DNA from: Tabrizicola caldifontis | Lineage (GTDB): Bacteria > Pseudomonadota > Alphaproteobacteria > Rhodobacterales > Rhodobacteraceae | Reading direction: 5' to 3' | Assembly (NCBI RefSeq): GCF_004762095.1 | Contig: NZ_SIJH01000001.1 | Coordinates: 1 to 64,000 of the forward strand | DNA length: 64,000 nucleotides | Part shown: positions 1 through 8,666 of the stretch, piece by piece | Position numbering within the stretch: the first letter of the stretch is position 1 | Layout of the letters: every line of letters starts with the position of its first letter | Program-made: the position numbers and the translations under genes | Notes under the pieces: model-generated | The model's input: only the letters and a program-made list of their open reading frames with translations | Told to the model about the DNA's origin: nothing | The model's database searches: none

Positions 1-2
1 AA

Positions 3-107
3 CACCACACCCAGGCGCTCATCGCTCTCGCACGCCGACGCGTCTCCGTGCTCTGGACCATGATCCAGCGCCGAAAGACCTACGATCCTCTCTTCAAAGC
101 TGCTTGA
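3..107 (+). mobile_element. 3' end of an IS110-family-like transposase gene (partial)
   Basis: The last 34 codons of an open frame enter from the left edge and stop at TGA 105-107. The peptide contains QALIALARRRVSVLW, which resembles the C-terminus of IS110/IS116/IS902 transposases (DEDD catalytic domain plus a C-terminal serine domain). The catalytic parts lie outside the window, so activity cannot be judged. It converges on sitC, with only 8 bp between the two stop codons. In IS110-group elements the bridge RNA lies upstream of the transposase, so it would also be outside the window. Family assignment is from resemblance of a short segment only. Confidence 0.55.
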
Positions 108-115
108 CTTCCGCA

Positions 116-949
116 TTACGCAGCCCTCCCCCGCGCGCGGGCGGCCAGCAGCCCGTGTTTCGGTGCAAGCACGAAAGCCAGGCCGAAAAGCGCAGCCTGC
201 AACAGCACGATCACGCCCCCGGTGGCCCCGTCGAGGAAATAGCTGGCGTAGGCCCCGGCAAAGCCGGTGGCGGCGCCGATTCCGGCGGAGAATGCCAGCA
301 GGCGCGGGAAGCGGTCAGTCAGAAGATAGGCGGTGGCACCAGGCGTCACGACCATGGCGACGACCAGGAAAGCCCCCACCGTCTGCATCGCGGCCACGGT
401 CGCTGCGGAAAGCAGGGTGAAGAACACCACCTTCAGAAGGCCCGGGCGCAAGCCGATGGTGCGGGCATGGGCCTCGTCGAAGAAGGTGACCATCAGATCC
501 TTCCACAGGACCAGAAGGACGGCGGCCGAGACTCCCCCGATCAGCACCAGCTGCACCGTATCCGCCGGCGAGATCGAAAGGATGTTGCCCATCACGATGG
601 TCTGAACCGAGACCGATGTCGGAAAGACAGAGATCAGGAACAGGCCAAGCCCGAAGAAGCCGGTGAAGATCAGCCCGATCACCGTATCGGTCTTCAACCC
701 CGAACGGGAGGACAGGAACAGCATCGCCCCGGCTGCCAGTCCGCCCGAAAGGAAGGCGCCAAGGGCAAATGGCAGGCCCAGGATGTAGGCCCCCGCAACG
801 CCCGGCACGACCGAATGGGAAAGGGCGTCGCCAATCAGGGACCAGCCCTTCAGCATCAGATAGGCGGATAGAAAGCCGCAGACCCCGCCGACCAGGGCCG
901 CCACCCACATCGCATTGGTCATGTAGCCGTAGGCAAAGGGTTCAAGCAT
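116..949 (-). CDS. sitC: Manganese/iron ABC transporter permease, SitC/YfeC-like
   Basis: Inner-membrane channel subunit of a metal ABC importer of the ABC-3 family (277 aa). It is hydrophobic throughout and has the family sequence around LKGWSLIGDALSHSVVPG near residues 30-45. It ends in APKHGLL, as in YfeC/SitC. I start it at ATG 949, because the frame upstream to 1150 is unlike the family and runs into sitB. It is the third gene of sitA-sitB-sitC on the minus strand, separated from sitB by 154 bp that hold a short palindrome (cacg/cgtg type) but no gene. Sit/Yfe systems usually carry a second permease, SitD, just downstream; here the DNA after sitC is an IS110 remnant. SitC alone may form a homodimer or the system may be impaired. 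Confidence 0.88.
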   Translation of the reverse strand: MLEPFAYGYMTNAMWVAALVGGVCGFLSAYLMLKGWSLIGDALSHSVVPGVAGAYILGLPFALGAFLSGGLAAGAMLFLSSRSGLKTDTVIGLIFTGFFGLGLFLISVFPTSVSVQTIVMGNILSISPADTVQLVLIGGVSAAVLLVLWKDLMVTFFDEAHARTIGLRPGLLKVVFFTLLSAATVAAMQTVGAFLVVAMVVTPGATAYLLTDRFPRLLAFSAGIGAATGFAGAYASYFLDGATGGVIVLLQAALFGLAFVLAPKHGLLAARARGRAA

Positions 950-1103
950 CGTCAGACCCTTCCGTTCGGACGAATGGCGCGTGCCACCCTTTCCCGGATC
1001 GCAAGGTAGCAGAAACGCCGGCCCGGCACTGGAGCAACGGGCCTGGCGTGTGTGCATCCCCTCTCCCTTCCACGGCGTGGGGGGCAAAGGCGCAATGCGG
1101 CCT

Positions 1104-1964
1104 TCATGCACCCGCCTTCCGGCCATACTGGACGAAGGGGCGTTCGTCATCGGTCAGGATGCTGACCTCGCGAGCATCGTCGTCCTCGTGCAGGTCGGTC
1201 CCGCCCAGCGTATAGCGCCGCAGGACGCCGCCGAACGCCCTTTCAAGGTTCTCGCGCGTGAAAACGCTTTCGGTCGGGCCATGGGCAAGCACCGTACCCT
1301 TGACCAGGATCGTCCGGTCGCAGAAATCCGGCACCGAGCCCAGATTGTGGGTCGAGACCAGCATGACATGCCCCTCGTCCCGCAGGTCGCGCAGCAGGGC
1401 GACGATCTGGCTTTCGGTGGTGACATCAACGCCGGTGAAAGGTTCGTCCAGCAGGATGATCCGGCTTTCCTGCGCCAGCGCACGGGCAAGGAAGACCCGC
1501 TTCCTCTGCCCGCCCGACAGCTCTCCGATCTGGCGATGGCGCAGGTCGGAAAGGCCGACGCGCGCCAGCGCCTCGTCCACCTTTGTCCTGTCGGTCGCCG
1601 AGGGGCGGCGCAGCAGGCCCATGTGCCCGTAACGGCCCATCATCACCACATCCTCGACCAGCACCGGGAAGGACCAGTCCACCTCTTCTGCCTGTGGCAC
1701 ATAGGCGACCAGATTTTGCCGCAACGCCCGCGCGACCGGCAGTCCCATCAGCCGGATGCGCCCACGCGACAGGGGCACAAAGCCCATGATCGCCTTGAAC
1801 AGCGTCGATTTTCCGGCCCCGTTCACCCCGACCAGCGCGGCAATCGACCCCTGCGGAACGGAAAAGCTGGCATCAGTCAGAGCGGTCACACCATTGCGGT
1901 AGGCTACCGTCACCCGTTCGGCGAGGATCCCCTCTGTCGTCGTTTCTGCCATCACATCGCGCAT
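1104..1964 (-). CDS. sitB: Manganese/iron ABC transporter ATP-binding protein SitB
   Basis: Cytoplasmic ATPase that powers the metal importer (286 aa). Visible motifs are Walker [10 protein letters not shown] (residues 46-54), signature LSGGQ (149-153), Walker B RIILLDEP (168-175) and the switch histidine in STH (204-206). This is a single complete ABC domain with a short acidic tail. The ATG at 1964 is preceded by GAGG inside the 3' end of sitA, only 7 bp after the sitA stop, so translation is probably coupled. An in-frame ATG four codons later is a possible alternative. Metal specificity is inferred from SitA, not from this subunit. Confidence 0.93.
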   Translation of the reverse strand: MRDVMAETTTEGILAERVTVAYRNGVTALTDASFSVPQGSIAALVGVNGAGKSTLFKAIMGFVPLSRGRIRLMGLPVARALRQNLVAYVPQAEEVDWSFPVLVEDVVMMGRYGHMGLLRRPSATDRTKVDEALARVGLSDLRHRQIGELSGGQRKRVFLARALAQESRIILLDEPFTGVDVTTESQIVALLRDLRDEGHVMLVSTHNLGSVPDFCDRTILVKGTVLAHGPTESVFTRENLERAFGGVLRRYTLGGTDLHEDDDAREVSILTDDERPFVQYGRKAGA

Positions 1965-1971
1965 CGGTGCC

Positions 1972-2862
1972 TCATTCCGCCGCTGTCAGCCCCCGGACGA
2001 TGGTTTCGGTGGTAACCCGCAGAAGATCCAGGTAGGTCGGGACCGGACCATCTGCGGCCGAGAGGCTGTCCACATGAAGAACGCCACCGAAAGCTGCGCC
2101 GGTCTCGCGTGCAACCTGTTCGGCGGGTGCGGGAGAGATGGTGCTTTCGCAGAATACGGCAGGAATGGCATGCTTGCGCACCCCGTCGATCACCGCCTGC
2201 ACCTGGCGCGGCGTGCCCTGCTGGTCGGCGTTGATCGGCCAGAGGTAAAGCTCCTTCAGCCCCAGATCGCGGGCGAGATAGCTGAAGGCGCCCTCGCAGG
2301 TGACAAGCCAGCGGCGGTCTTCCGGCAGGGCGGCGATCTGTGCCCTGAGCGGCTCGAGCACGTCGCGCAGCCGGGCCTTGTAGGCCCGGGCATTTGCGGC
2401 ATAGGTGCTCGCATTGGCAGGATCGACGGCGGACAGGGCTTTCTCGATGTTGTCCACATAGATCAGCGCGTTATCCACGCTCATCCAGGCATGGGGGTTC
2501 GCGCGGCCCTCGTGGTCGCCAGCAGATATCGGGATCGGCGTGATCCCGTCGCTCAGCGTGGCCGACGGCACCTCGCCCAGGTTTTTCAGGAACTGCTCGA
2601 ACCAGCGTTCCAACCCCAGCCCGTTCCACAAGACCAGATCGGCGTCCGAGGCCCCCACGATGTCGCGCGGGGTGGGTTCATATCCGTGGATTTCGGCCCC
2701 GGGCTTGGTGATCGAGACGACCTCGACAGCCTCACCCGCGACGTTGCGTGCCATGTCGGCGATGACGGTGAAGGTGGTGACGACCTTCAGGCGGTCCTCG
2801 GCCCTGGCCGGCAGGGCGGCAAGGGCCAGGGCGGCGATCAGGGCAAGACGGGGCTTGGGCAT
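1972..2862 (-). CDS. sitA: Periplasmic manganese/iron-binding protein SitA
   Basis: Cluster A-I solute-binding protein (296 aa) with an N-terminal signal peptide cut near ARA-ED (about residues 20-22). The four expected metal ligands are all readable: H59 (EIHGYE), H124 (NPHAW), E190 (CEGAF) and D265 (HVDSLS). A His-His-Glu-Asp set is the pattern of Mn/Fe-binding members; zinc-specific ZnuA proteins have a third His in place of Glu. First gene of sitABC. The ribosome site is an AGGAA about 6 bp before ATG 2862, and a Fur/Mur-like palindrome lies at 2887-2907, so metal-dependent repression is likely. Confidence 0.93.
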   Translation of the reverse strand: MPKPRLALIAALALAALPARAEDRLKVVTTFTVIADMARNVAGEAVEVVSITKPGAEIHGYEPTPRDIVGASDADLVLWNGLGLERWFEQFLKNLGEVPSATLSDGITPIPISAGDHEGRANPHAWMSVDNALIYVDNIEKALSAVDPANASTYAANARAYKARLRDVLEPLRAQIAALPEDRRWLVTCEGAFSYLARDLGLKELYLWPINADQQGTPRQVQAVIDGVRKHAIPAVFCESTISPAPAEQVARETGAAFGGVLHVDSLSAADGPVPTYLDLLRVTTETIVRGLTAAE

Positions 2863-2886
2863 CGGGTTCCTCTTGCAATACTAGAC

Positions 2887-2907
2887 TGTAAATGAGAAGC
2901 ATTTGCA
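2887..2907. promoter_or_regulatory. Fur/Mur-like operator upstream of sitA
   Basis: A 21-bp inverted repeat with perfect inner arms AAATG-N5-CATTT, extended by tg at the left and ca at the right. It ends 25 bp before the sitA start codon, where a repressor would block the promoter. The architecture fits Fur-superfamily operators, and in alphaproteobacteria sit genes are known targets of the manganese regulator Mur. Which regulator binds here is inference. Confidence 0.6.
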
Positions 2908-3212
2908 AGAAGGCAAGGCAAGGCACGTCGTCTGGCAGGGTCCCGTCATTCCGATAACACCATTCCGAATTCGGCGGGACGTGCGGTGCGTCCTGAAATG
3001 TCTCGCGCACAGAGACCGCCAAGGGCGCCGGGCCGTCTGGCGGCGTTGGTCGCTGCGCCAAGGCGGATGGGTCTGTGGCAAGGCCTGGCGGGCAAGGGAC
3101 AACGTCGCCTCTGCGTTGCGGCGCGCACGAAACTCAAGCGCCAAGCGCGACATGCCGGCGCACCGGCGCGGCAATCCAACCTGCGCCCACCGGATCGCCA
3201 GCTGGATGCTGC
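2908..3212. other. 305-bp stretch without a convincing gene
   Basis: Lies between the sitA operator and the end of the lytic transglycosylase gene. Short frames are open on both strands (for example 2986-3216 plus, 2881-3174 minus), but they are Arg/Ala/Pro-rich, resemble no family I know and lack a good ribosome site. I see no tRNA or clear terminator. It may be eroded sequence. Confidence 0.5.
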
Positions 3213-3830
3213 CTAGCCCAGGATCGCCTTCACGTAATTCTCTGTCTCGGCGTAAGGCGGAATGCCATCGTGGCGTTCCACCGCCCCGGGGCCCGCATTG
3301 TATGCCGCCAGAGCCAGGCGCCAGCTGCCGAAGCGGTCATACATCATCCGCAGATAGCGCGCGCCGCCTTCAAGATTCTGGTGCGGATCATCAATATCGA
3401 CACCCAGTTTCTGTGCCGTGCCCGGCATCAGCTGCGCAAGACCGGTCGCCCCCTTGTGGCTTACTGCCGACGGGTTCCAGCCCGATTCCTGCTGGACAAG
3501 CCGCAGGAACAGATCCTCGGGCACGCCATGCTTGCGCGCGGCGGCCTTTGCGACCTCCAGGTACTTGCCCTTGTAGCTGCCGCGGAATTTCGGCACCGCC
3601 TCTCCGGCGGCCACGGCGTCGCCCTTCTTGTAGTTAGGCGTCAGCCTGACCGACCCGCTGTATTGTTTCGAAAGCCTCTCGTCGATCAGCCTGGCCTGCG
3701 ATTCGAAGATCGCGCTTCGCGACTTGGTCGAGCTGGTAAGCTTCAGACCCTCGGCTCTTGCGGCAAAGAGATCCCCCCCAAGGGCGCCAATTGCTGCGAT
3801 CATGACCAATGATGTTCCGAAACCCTTCAC
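3213..3830 (-). CDS. Lytic murein transglycosylase (SLT domain)
   Basis: Periplasmic enzyme that cleaves the MurNAc-GlcNAc bond in peptidoglycan to give 1,6-anhydro ends (205 aa). Residues 1-26 look like a signal peptide (hydrophobic core, then ARA-E). The SLT fold follows at about 85-205: catalytic Glu in QQESGW (E115), then [13 protein letters not shown] (127-139) and [10 protein letters not shown] (175-184), the three canonical motifs. The N-terminal spacer (27-85) is polar and unassigned. It is a single gene, divergent from ssb, with no flagellar or secretion genes next to it, so general wall turnover is the simplest role. Confidence 0.92.
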   Translation of the reverse strand: MKGFGTSLVMIAAIGALGGDLFAARAEGLKLTSSTKSRSAIFESQARLIDERLSKQYSGSVRLTPNYKKGDAVAAGEAVPKFRGSYKGKYLEVAKAAARKHGVPEDLFLRLVQQESGWNPSAVSHKGATGLAQLMPGTAQKLGVDIDDPHQNLEGGARYLRMMYDRFGSWRLALAAYNAGPGAVERHDGIPPYAETENYVKAILG

Positions 3831-4053
3831 GAGCCCGTTCCCGTCAAGTTGCAGACCTGCCGACTATAGCGACTTGTCCAGACTTTTCCAGCCGCGAATC
3901 CGCCCGGGTGGCCGAAGATGCGGATGCCTTGTGCCGCCCGCAACGCAAACGGACCGACGCAAGCCGAGTTGCAGCCGCCTCTGGCGTCGGTATAGGTTCG
4001 TTAACCAGGCTGCGGCGACACTGACCGTGGCAAGCCGGATCAGGGAGAATCGC

Positions 4054-4566
4054 ATGGCGGGGTCGGTCAACAAGGTCATACTCATCGGCAACCTCGGCCG
4101 CGACCCCGAGGTGCGCAGCTTCCAGAACGGCGGCAAGGTGGTCAACCTGCGCATCGCAACATCGGAAACTTGGCGCGACCGCAACACGGGCGAGCGTAAG
4201 GAACGTACCGAATGGCATTCGGTCGCGATCTACAACGAGGCGCTGGGAAAGATCGCCGAACAGTATCTGCGCAAGGGCAGCACCGTCTATATCGAGGGTC
4301 AGCTTGAAACGCGGAAATGGCAGGACCAGTCCGGCCAGGACAGATATACGACCGAAATCGTTCTGCGCCCGTATTCCGGGAACCTTACGCTGTTGGGCGG
4401 CCGTGGCGAAGGGGGTGGCTCTGGCGGCGGATACGACGACCGCGGTGGTTATGACGAGGGCGGCAGCGGCGGTTATGGCGGCGGATCGCAGGGCGGGCGC
4501 AGTGATTTCGGCGGTCCCGCAGGCGGTGGGGGACGGTCCGACATGGACGACGAAATCCCGTTCTAG
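4054..4566 (+). CDS. ssb: Single-stranded DNA-binding protein
   Basis: Binds ssDNA in replication, recombination and repair; works as a tetramer (170 aa). The OB fold occupies about residues 1-110 ([30 protein letters not shown]). A Gly-rich, Asp/Tyr-containing linker follows (about 118-160), then the acidic tip DDEIPF that recruits partner proteins. ATG 4054 follows a GGGAGAA. An upstream in-frame extension exists but does not look like SSB. The 223 bp before it, shared with the divergent transglycosylase, hold no gene and no recognisable LexA box. Confidence 0.97.
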   Translation: MAGSVNKVILIGNLGRDPEVRSFQNGGKVVNLRIATSETWRDRNTGERKERTEWHSVAIYNEALGKIAEQYLRKGSTVYIEGQLETRKWQDQSGQDRYTTEIVLRPYSGNLTLLGGRGEGGGSGGGYDDRGGYDEGGSGGYGGGSQGGRSDFGGPAGGGGRSDMDDEIPF

Positions 4567-4599
4567 GCAGGCTCTGGACCTCGACGGGGCGATTCCCTA

Positions 4600-4605
4600 T
4601 ATAAT
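4600..4605 (+). promoter_or_regulatory. Possible -10 box (TATAAT) before the sufT-like gene
   Basis: A perfect TATAAT sits 31 bp before the ATG at 4636 and 33 bp after the ssb stop. The best -35 candidate is tggacc at 4575-4580, with a long 19-bp spacer. It suggests that sufT-sufA has its own promoter rather than relying on ssb. Sequence match only. Confidence 0.4.
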
Positions 4606-4635
4606 CGCTCAACAACCCATGACGGGGCGAGGACG

Positions 4636-4989
4636 ATGCAGGACCAGATCGAGGGCAAGCCGCTGATCAAGCCCTCTACCACCGACCATCCGCTGTATCC
4701 GCAGATCGTTGAAGCCTGCCGGACCGTGTTCGACCCGGAAATTCCGGTGAACATCTTCGACCTGGGTCTTGTATACACGATCGAGATCAGCCCGGAGAAC
4801 GAGGTGGACATCACCATGACCCTGACCGCCCCAGGCTGTCCGGTTGCGGGCGAAATGCCGGGCTGGGTTGCCGATGCGGTGGAACCCCTGCCGGGCGTCA
4901 AGCAGGTCGATGTGCACATGACCTTCGACCCGCCCTGGGGCATGGACATGATGTCCGACGAGGCGCGGCTGGAACTGGGCTTCATGTGA
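4636..4989 (+). CDS. sufT: MIP18/DUF59 Fe-S assembly protein, SufT-like
   Basis: Small cytoplasmic protein (117 aa) of the MIP18 (DUF59) family, which helps mature Fe-S proteins and is usually found with suf genes. Landmarks are DPEIPVNIFDLGLVY (about 34-47) and TAPGCPVAGEMP, with the conserved Cys68. The C-terminal PPWGMDMMSDEARLELG stretch is typical of the family. It is followed 60 bp later by sufA, so the pair probably forms one unit. The rest of the suf operon is about 51 kb away at the right end of the window, whereas related bacteria often keep sufT-sufA directly after sufS. Confidence 0.88.
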   Translation: MQDQIEGKPLIKPSTTDHPLYPQIVEACRTVFDPEIPVNIFDLGLVYTIEISPENEVDITMTLTAPGCPVAGEMPGWVADAVEPLPGVKQVDVHMTFDPPWGMDMMSDEARLELGFM

Positions 4990-5049
4990 CGCGGCCTTGA
5001 ACGGTTGCCCCGGCGGGATTACCTTCCGGGATCATCGAAAGGATCTGAG

Positions 5050-5409
5050 ATGTTCGGCATTCCCGGAAAAGCCGCCGTCACCCTGACCCCCGCAGCCCGC
5101 CGCCAGATCGCGCGCCTCATGCAGCGAGACGGTCACAAGGGTCTGCGCATCGGCGTGAAGAAGGGCGGCTGCGCGGGCATGGAATACACGATGGAATATG
5201 CCGACACGATCAATCCGCTGGATGAGGTGGTCGAACAGGACGGCGCCCGTGTGATGATCGCACCCATGGCGCAGATGTTCCTGATCGGGACCGAGATCGA
5301 CTACGAGACGTCATTGCTGGAATCGAAGTTCACCTTCCGCAATCCGAACGTGGTCGAGGCCTGTGGCTGCGGCGAGTCGATCAAGTTCCGCGACACTTCG
5401 GCCGCCTGA
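5050..5409 (+). CDS. sufA: A-type Fe-S carrier protein (HesB/IscA/SufA)
   Basis: Carrier that receives an Fe-S cluster from the scaffold and passes it to apo-proteins (119 aa). The three invariant cysteines are present: C41 in KKGGCAGM, and C105 and C107 in [11 protein letters not shown] 5050 has AAGGA 7 bp upstream, which decides the start over an in-frame ATG at 5005. It lies in line with sufT and is followed 82 bp later by tpiA. SufA and IscA cannot be told apart by sequence alone; the nearby sufT and the absence of iscU favour SufA. Confidence 0.92.
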   Translation: MFGIPGKAAVTLTPAARRQIARLMQRDGHKGLRIGVKKGGCAGMEYTMEYADTINPLDEVVEQDGARVMIAPMAQMFLIGTEIDYETSLLESKFTFRNPNVVEACGCGESIKFRDTSAA

Positions 5410-5491
5410 CCCCTTGACCCTGCCGGCCCCGATGGGCTTTTCCTGTCGCCGCGCGGGTCAGGCCCGTGCAAGGCAACAGGGGAATCATGCG

Positions 5492-6232
5492 ATGAAGAAG
5501 CTCGCCGCCGGGAACTGGAAGATGAACGGGACTGCGGCCGCCCTGGGCGAGGTGCGAACGCTGATTGCCACTCATCCCGCACCCGCCTGTGAGATGCTTC
5601 TGTGCCCTCCTGCCACACTGATCTCCCGCATGGCCGACATGGCGCGGGGCAGCGCGCTGAAGGTCGGAGGGCAGGACTGTCACCCGAAGGCTTCAGGCGC
5701 ACATACTGGCGACATCTCGGCTGCCATGCTGGCCGATGCGGGGGCAAGCCATGTGATCCTTGGCCATTCCGAACGCCGCACCGACCATGGCGAGACTGAT
5801 GCCCTGGTGAAAGCCAAGGCCGAGGCCGCCCTTGCGGCAGGGCTGACCGCAATCGTCTGCATCGGCGAGACCGAGGCCGAACGCGATGCGGGCCGAACGC
5901 TCGACGTGATCGGGGGTCAGCTTGACGGGTCGTTCCCCACGGGCGCGACGGCGGCGAATCTGGTCATCGCCTACGAACCGGTCTGGGCCATCGGCACAGG
6001 CCGCACGCCGACACTGGACGAGATTGCCGAGGTTCACGCCTTCCTGCGCAACCGCCTGGCAGGCCTGATCGGGAATGAGGCTGCAGGGGTGCGTCTGCTG
6101 TACGGCGGTTCGGTCAAGCCCTCGAACGCTTCGGATATCTTTGCCGTTCCGCATGTCGATGGCGCATTGGTCGGGGGCGCAAGTCTGAAAGCCGCCGATT
6201 TCGGTGCGATTGTCGCGGCCCTGTCCGCCTGA
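5492..6232 (+). CDS. tpiA: Triosephosphate isomerase
   Basis: Glycolytic enzyme interconverting dihydroxyacetone phosphate and glyceraldehyde 3-phosphate (246 aa, normal length). Active-site residues are K10 (GNWKMNG), H92 (ILGHSERR) and E162 ([10 protein letters not shown]), and the phosphate-binding YGGSVKP occurs near the end. ATG 5492 follows CAGGGGAA. It is the last gene of the ssb-sufT-sufA-tpiA run in one direction. Confidence 0.97.
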   Translation: MKKLAAGNWKMNGTAAALGEVRTLIATHPAPACEMLLCPPATLISRMADMARGSALKVGGQDCHPKASGAHTGDISAAMLADAGASHVILGHSERRTDHGETDALVKAKAEAALAAGLTAIVCIGETEAERDAGRTLDVIGGQLDGSFPTGATAANLVIAYEPVWAIGTGRTPTLDEIAEVHAFLRNRLAGLIGNEAAGVRLLYGGSVKPSNASDIFAVPHVDGALVGGASLKAADFGAIVAALSA

Positions 6233-6285
6233 CGACATCCGCGCGTCGCGGACAGATCAGCCCGCACCGCACCCGAGGATAGCCT

Positions 6286-7224
6286 GTGCCGATGACCGCC
6301 ATTTCCCCCGGCGCGCAACGCGCGCTTCTTGCCGCGAACCTAATCTGTCTGGCCTCGATGGCAATCTGGGCCGCGGGCCTGCCTGCAGCGAACCTGATCA
6401 TCCCGCACATGCCGCCCATCGCGCTGACCGCGGGGCGGGCGACGCTGGCCGCGCTGGTCCTGCTGCCGGTCTGGTGGCTGTGGGAGGGCCGCAACACGGT
6501 TCTGCGGGCCGATTGGCGAACCGGCGCCTGGGTGGGCTTCGTCACCCTGGGCCTTGCATCCTTCTTCGTCATCATCGCGCTGCAGTTCAACGATCCGGTC
6601 ACCGTGGCCATCGTGACGGCCGTGATGCCCGTCGCCGGCATCCTGCTGGAATGCCTGGCAGACAGGCGCCCCTTTACCCGGGCGCTTGCCCTGGGGCTGC
6701 TGCTCTCGGTCGCGGGCGGGCTGATCGCGGTCTCGGGCACCGAGGGCAACCTTGATTTCAGCATCGGCGTTCTGGCCGCGCTGGCGTCGGTCCTGTGCTA
6801 CACTTGGGGCTCGCGCGAGACGGTGAAGGCCCTGCCGGACCTTTCGCCTCTTGGCCGCAGCACGGTGACGGTGGCCGGCTGCGCCGTGGTGGCGCTGATT
6901 GCGGCGCTGGGGGATGGGCTGTTGCGCGACAACTGGCCCCAGTGGCAGGCGATCGGTCCGGCAGAATTTGCCGGCCTTGCGATCTTCGGTATCGGCTCCA
7001 TGGCGATCAGCCAACTTCTGTGGATCGTCTCGGTCGGCCGGATCGGCATTGGCGCCGCCTCGATGCACATGAACGCGGTGCCCTTCTATACCATGCTGAT
7101 CGTCTTCCTGCTGGGCGGCCCGTGGAACTGGTTGCAGACGCTGGGCGCCGGCATCGTCGTTGCCGGTGCACTGATAGCCCAGGGACTGATCGGCCAGCGC
7201 TGGACCACGACCGGAGCCCCCTGA
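6286..7224 (+). CDS. EamA/DMT-family transporter
   Basis: Inner-membrane protein of the drug/metabolite transporter superfamily (312 aa, about 10 transmembrane helices in two EamA repeats). Members export amino acids, nucleotides or other small metabolites; the substrate cannot be read from sequence. I favour the GTG at 6286 because a GAGGA lies about 7 bp upstream; ATG 6292 is the alternative. Its TGA overlaps the ATG of the P450 gene, so the two are translationally coupled, which suggests export of a substrate or product of the P450. Confidence 0.9.
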   Translation: MPMTAISPGAQRALLAANLICLASMAIWAAGLPAANLIIPHMPPIALTAGRATLAALVLLPVWWLWEGRNTVLRADWRTGAWVGFVTLGLASFFVIIALQFNDPVTVAIVTAVMPVAGILLECLADRRPFTRALALGLLLSVAGGLIAVSGTEGNLDFSIGVLAALASVLCYTWGSRETVKALPDLSPLGRSTVTVAGCAVVALIAALGDGLLRDNWPQWQAIGPAEFAGLAIFGIGSMAISQLLWIVSVGRIGIGAASMHMNAVPFYTMLIVFLLGGPWNWLQTLGAGIVVAGALIAQGLIGQRWTTTGAP

Positions 7225-8405
7225 TGCAGACACTGACGCAATCCCCGACCGACCCCGCCTTCGTCCAGAACCCCTACCCGTTCTACGAACGCGCCCGCGC
7301 TGCCGGGCCCTTCTTCCACTGGCAGGACTACAGTCTGGTCTGTACCGGCAATGCGGCCGCCGTGAACGCGATCTTCCGCGACCGCCGGTTTGGCCGCGAA
7401 GTGCCCCCGGAAAAGCAGCAGCCGATCCCGCCGCATCTCGCCCCCTTCTACGCGGTCGAGGCCCATTCCATGCTGGAACTCGAGCCTCCCCGCCATACCC
7501 GTCTGCGCAACCTCGTCCTGCGCGCCTTTACCTCGCGCCGGATCGCCGGCCTTGGGCCCGAGATCGCGGCCCTTGCGCACGAGCTTGGCGATGCCTTCCC
7601 GGAGGGCGAGTTCGACCTTCTGCAAGCCTTCGCCCAGCCGCTGCCCGTTCGCATCATCGCGCGTCTCCTGGGTGTGCCAGAGGCCATGGCTCCCGACCTG
7701 CTGCGCTGGTCGAACGCGATGGTCGGCATGTACATGGCCGGCCGCACCCGCGAGATGGAGGACCGCGCCGTGGCCGCGACCGTAGATTTCGTCGCCTTCC
7801 TGCGCGGCTATGTCGAACAGCGCCGCGCCCGGCCGGCCGACGACCTGATCACCCAGCTGATCGCCGCCGAGATGGAGGGCGAAAAGCTGACAACGGACGA
7901 GCTGATCACCACCTGCATCCTGCTGTTGAACGCCGGCCACGAGGCGACCGTCCACACCATCGGCAACGGGGTGAAGGTGCTGCTGGAAACCGGCACACCG
8001 GCTTCGGCACTGGGGCCGGACGCGGTGGAAGGAACGGTCGAGGAAATCCTGCGCTTCGACCCGGCGCTGCACATGTTCACCCGCTGGGCCTACGAGGATG
8101 TCGAGGTCATGGGCCACACATTCCGCCGTGGCGACCAGGTAGGCCTGCTGCTTGCAGCCGCAAACCGCGACCCCGGGGCATGGGACAGCCCCGATCGCTT
8201 TCTGCCCGCAAGACCGGTCAGACCACATGTCAGCTTCGGCGCGGGTCTGCATTTCTGCGTCGGTGCCCCCCTCGCCCGGCTTGAACTGCAAATTGCCCTG
8301 CCAATCCTTTTCGCGCGCCATCCCGGCCTGCGTCTGACCGGGAAGCCGGAATATGCCGACGTCTATCACTTCCACGGCCTTCGTGCGCTGCGCGTCCGGC
8401 GCTGA
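7224..8405 (+). CDS. Cytochrome P450
   Basis: Soluble bacterial class I P450 monooxygenase (393 aa). Motifs in order: I-helix AGHEAT (237-242) with the acid/threonine oxygen-activation pair, K-helix E274-x-x-R277, and the heme-binding loop FGAGLHFCVG (338-347) with thiolate ligand C345. No dedicated ferredoxin or ferredoxin reductase is adjacent; fpr at 12.5 kb could be a partner but that is a guess. The start overlaps the stop of the EamA gene in TGATG, so the pair forms one operon. Substrate unknown. Confidence 0.95.
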   Translation: MQTLTQSPTDPAFVQNPYPFYERARAAGPFFHWQDYSLVCTGNAAAVNAIFRDRRFGREVPPEKQQPIPPHLAPFYAVEAHSMLELEPPRHTRLRNLVLRAFTSRRIAGLGPEIAALAHELGDAFPEGEFDLLQAFAQPLPVRIIARLLGVPEAMAPDLLRWSNAMVGMYMAGRTREMEDRAVAATVDFVAFLRGYVEQRRARPADDLITQLIAAEMEGEKLTTDELITTCILLLNAGHEATVHTIGNGVKVLLETGTPASALGPDAVEGTVEEILRFDPALHMFTRWAYEDVEVMGHTFRRGDQVGLLLAAANRDPGAWDSPDRFLPARPVRPHVSFGAGLHFCVGAPLARLELQIALPILFARHPGLRLTGKPEYADVYHFHGLRALRVRR

Positions 8406-8522
8406 CCTGATTGCGCGGCTTGCGCCGCAAGCCATGCGTCTTGTCGTCGGCCTGCGCCTCCTCATCTGGAACGACGGGTGCTGCCACCTCGCGCTCACCG
8501 GGATATCTGTGCGGACAGGAAG

Positions 8523-8588
8523 GCCCCTTCCTCTCTGCACAAATATCCCACGTATCCCACGGGGGGTGCGGGGGTGTGAAACTCCCGC
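8523..8588. repeat. Dispersed palindromic repeat, copy A
   Basis: Starts GCCCCTTCCTCTCTGC, continues with an ATATCCCA box and ends in a hairpin (cgggggt/actcccg with a gtgaa loop). A second copy is at 35299-35354. It lies in the 261-bp gap after the P450 gene; the rest of that gap shows no gene. It could act as a transcript-end hairpin. Genomic copy number cannot be judged here. Confidence 0.55.
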
Positions 8589-8666
8589 CGCACAAGCCGG
8601 TTGGCCGGAACGGCCAGAAGCGACAAACAGGATCTGCGCCGACGGCGCGCCCGTCCCCCGCACCGG

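Noticed and set aside
2986-3216. Small plus-strand gene of 76 codons
   Set aside because: Low-complexity Arg/Ala composition, no homology I can see and no proper ribosome site.
3831-4053. LexA (SOS) box before ssb
   Set aside because: Neither GAAC-N7-GAAC nor GTTC-N7-GTTC was found; only ggttcgttaacc, which does not have the required spacing.
7086-8663. Minus-strand frame of 525 codons
   Set aside because: Antisense to the P450 gene with its intact heme motif; shadow only.
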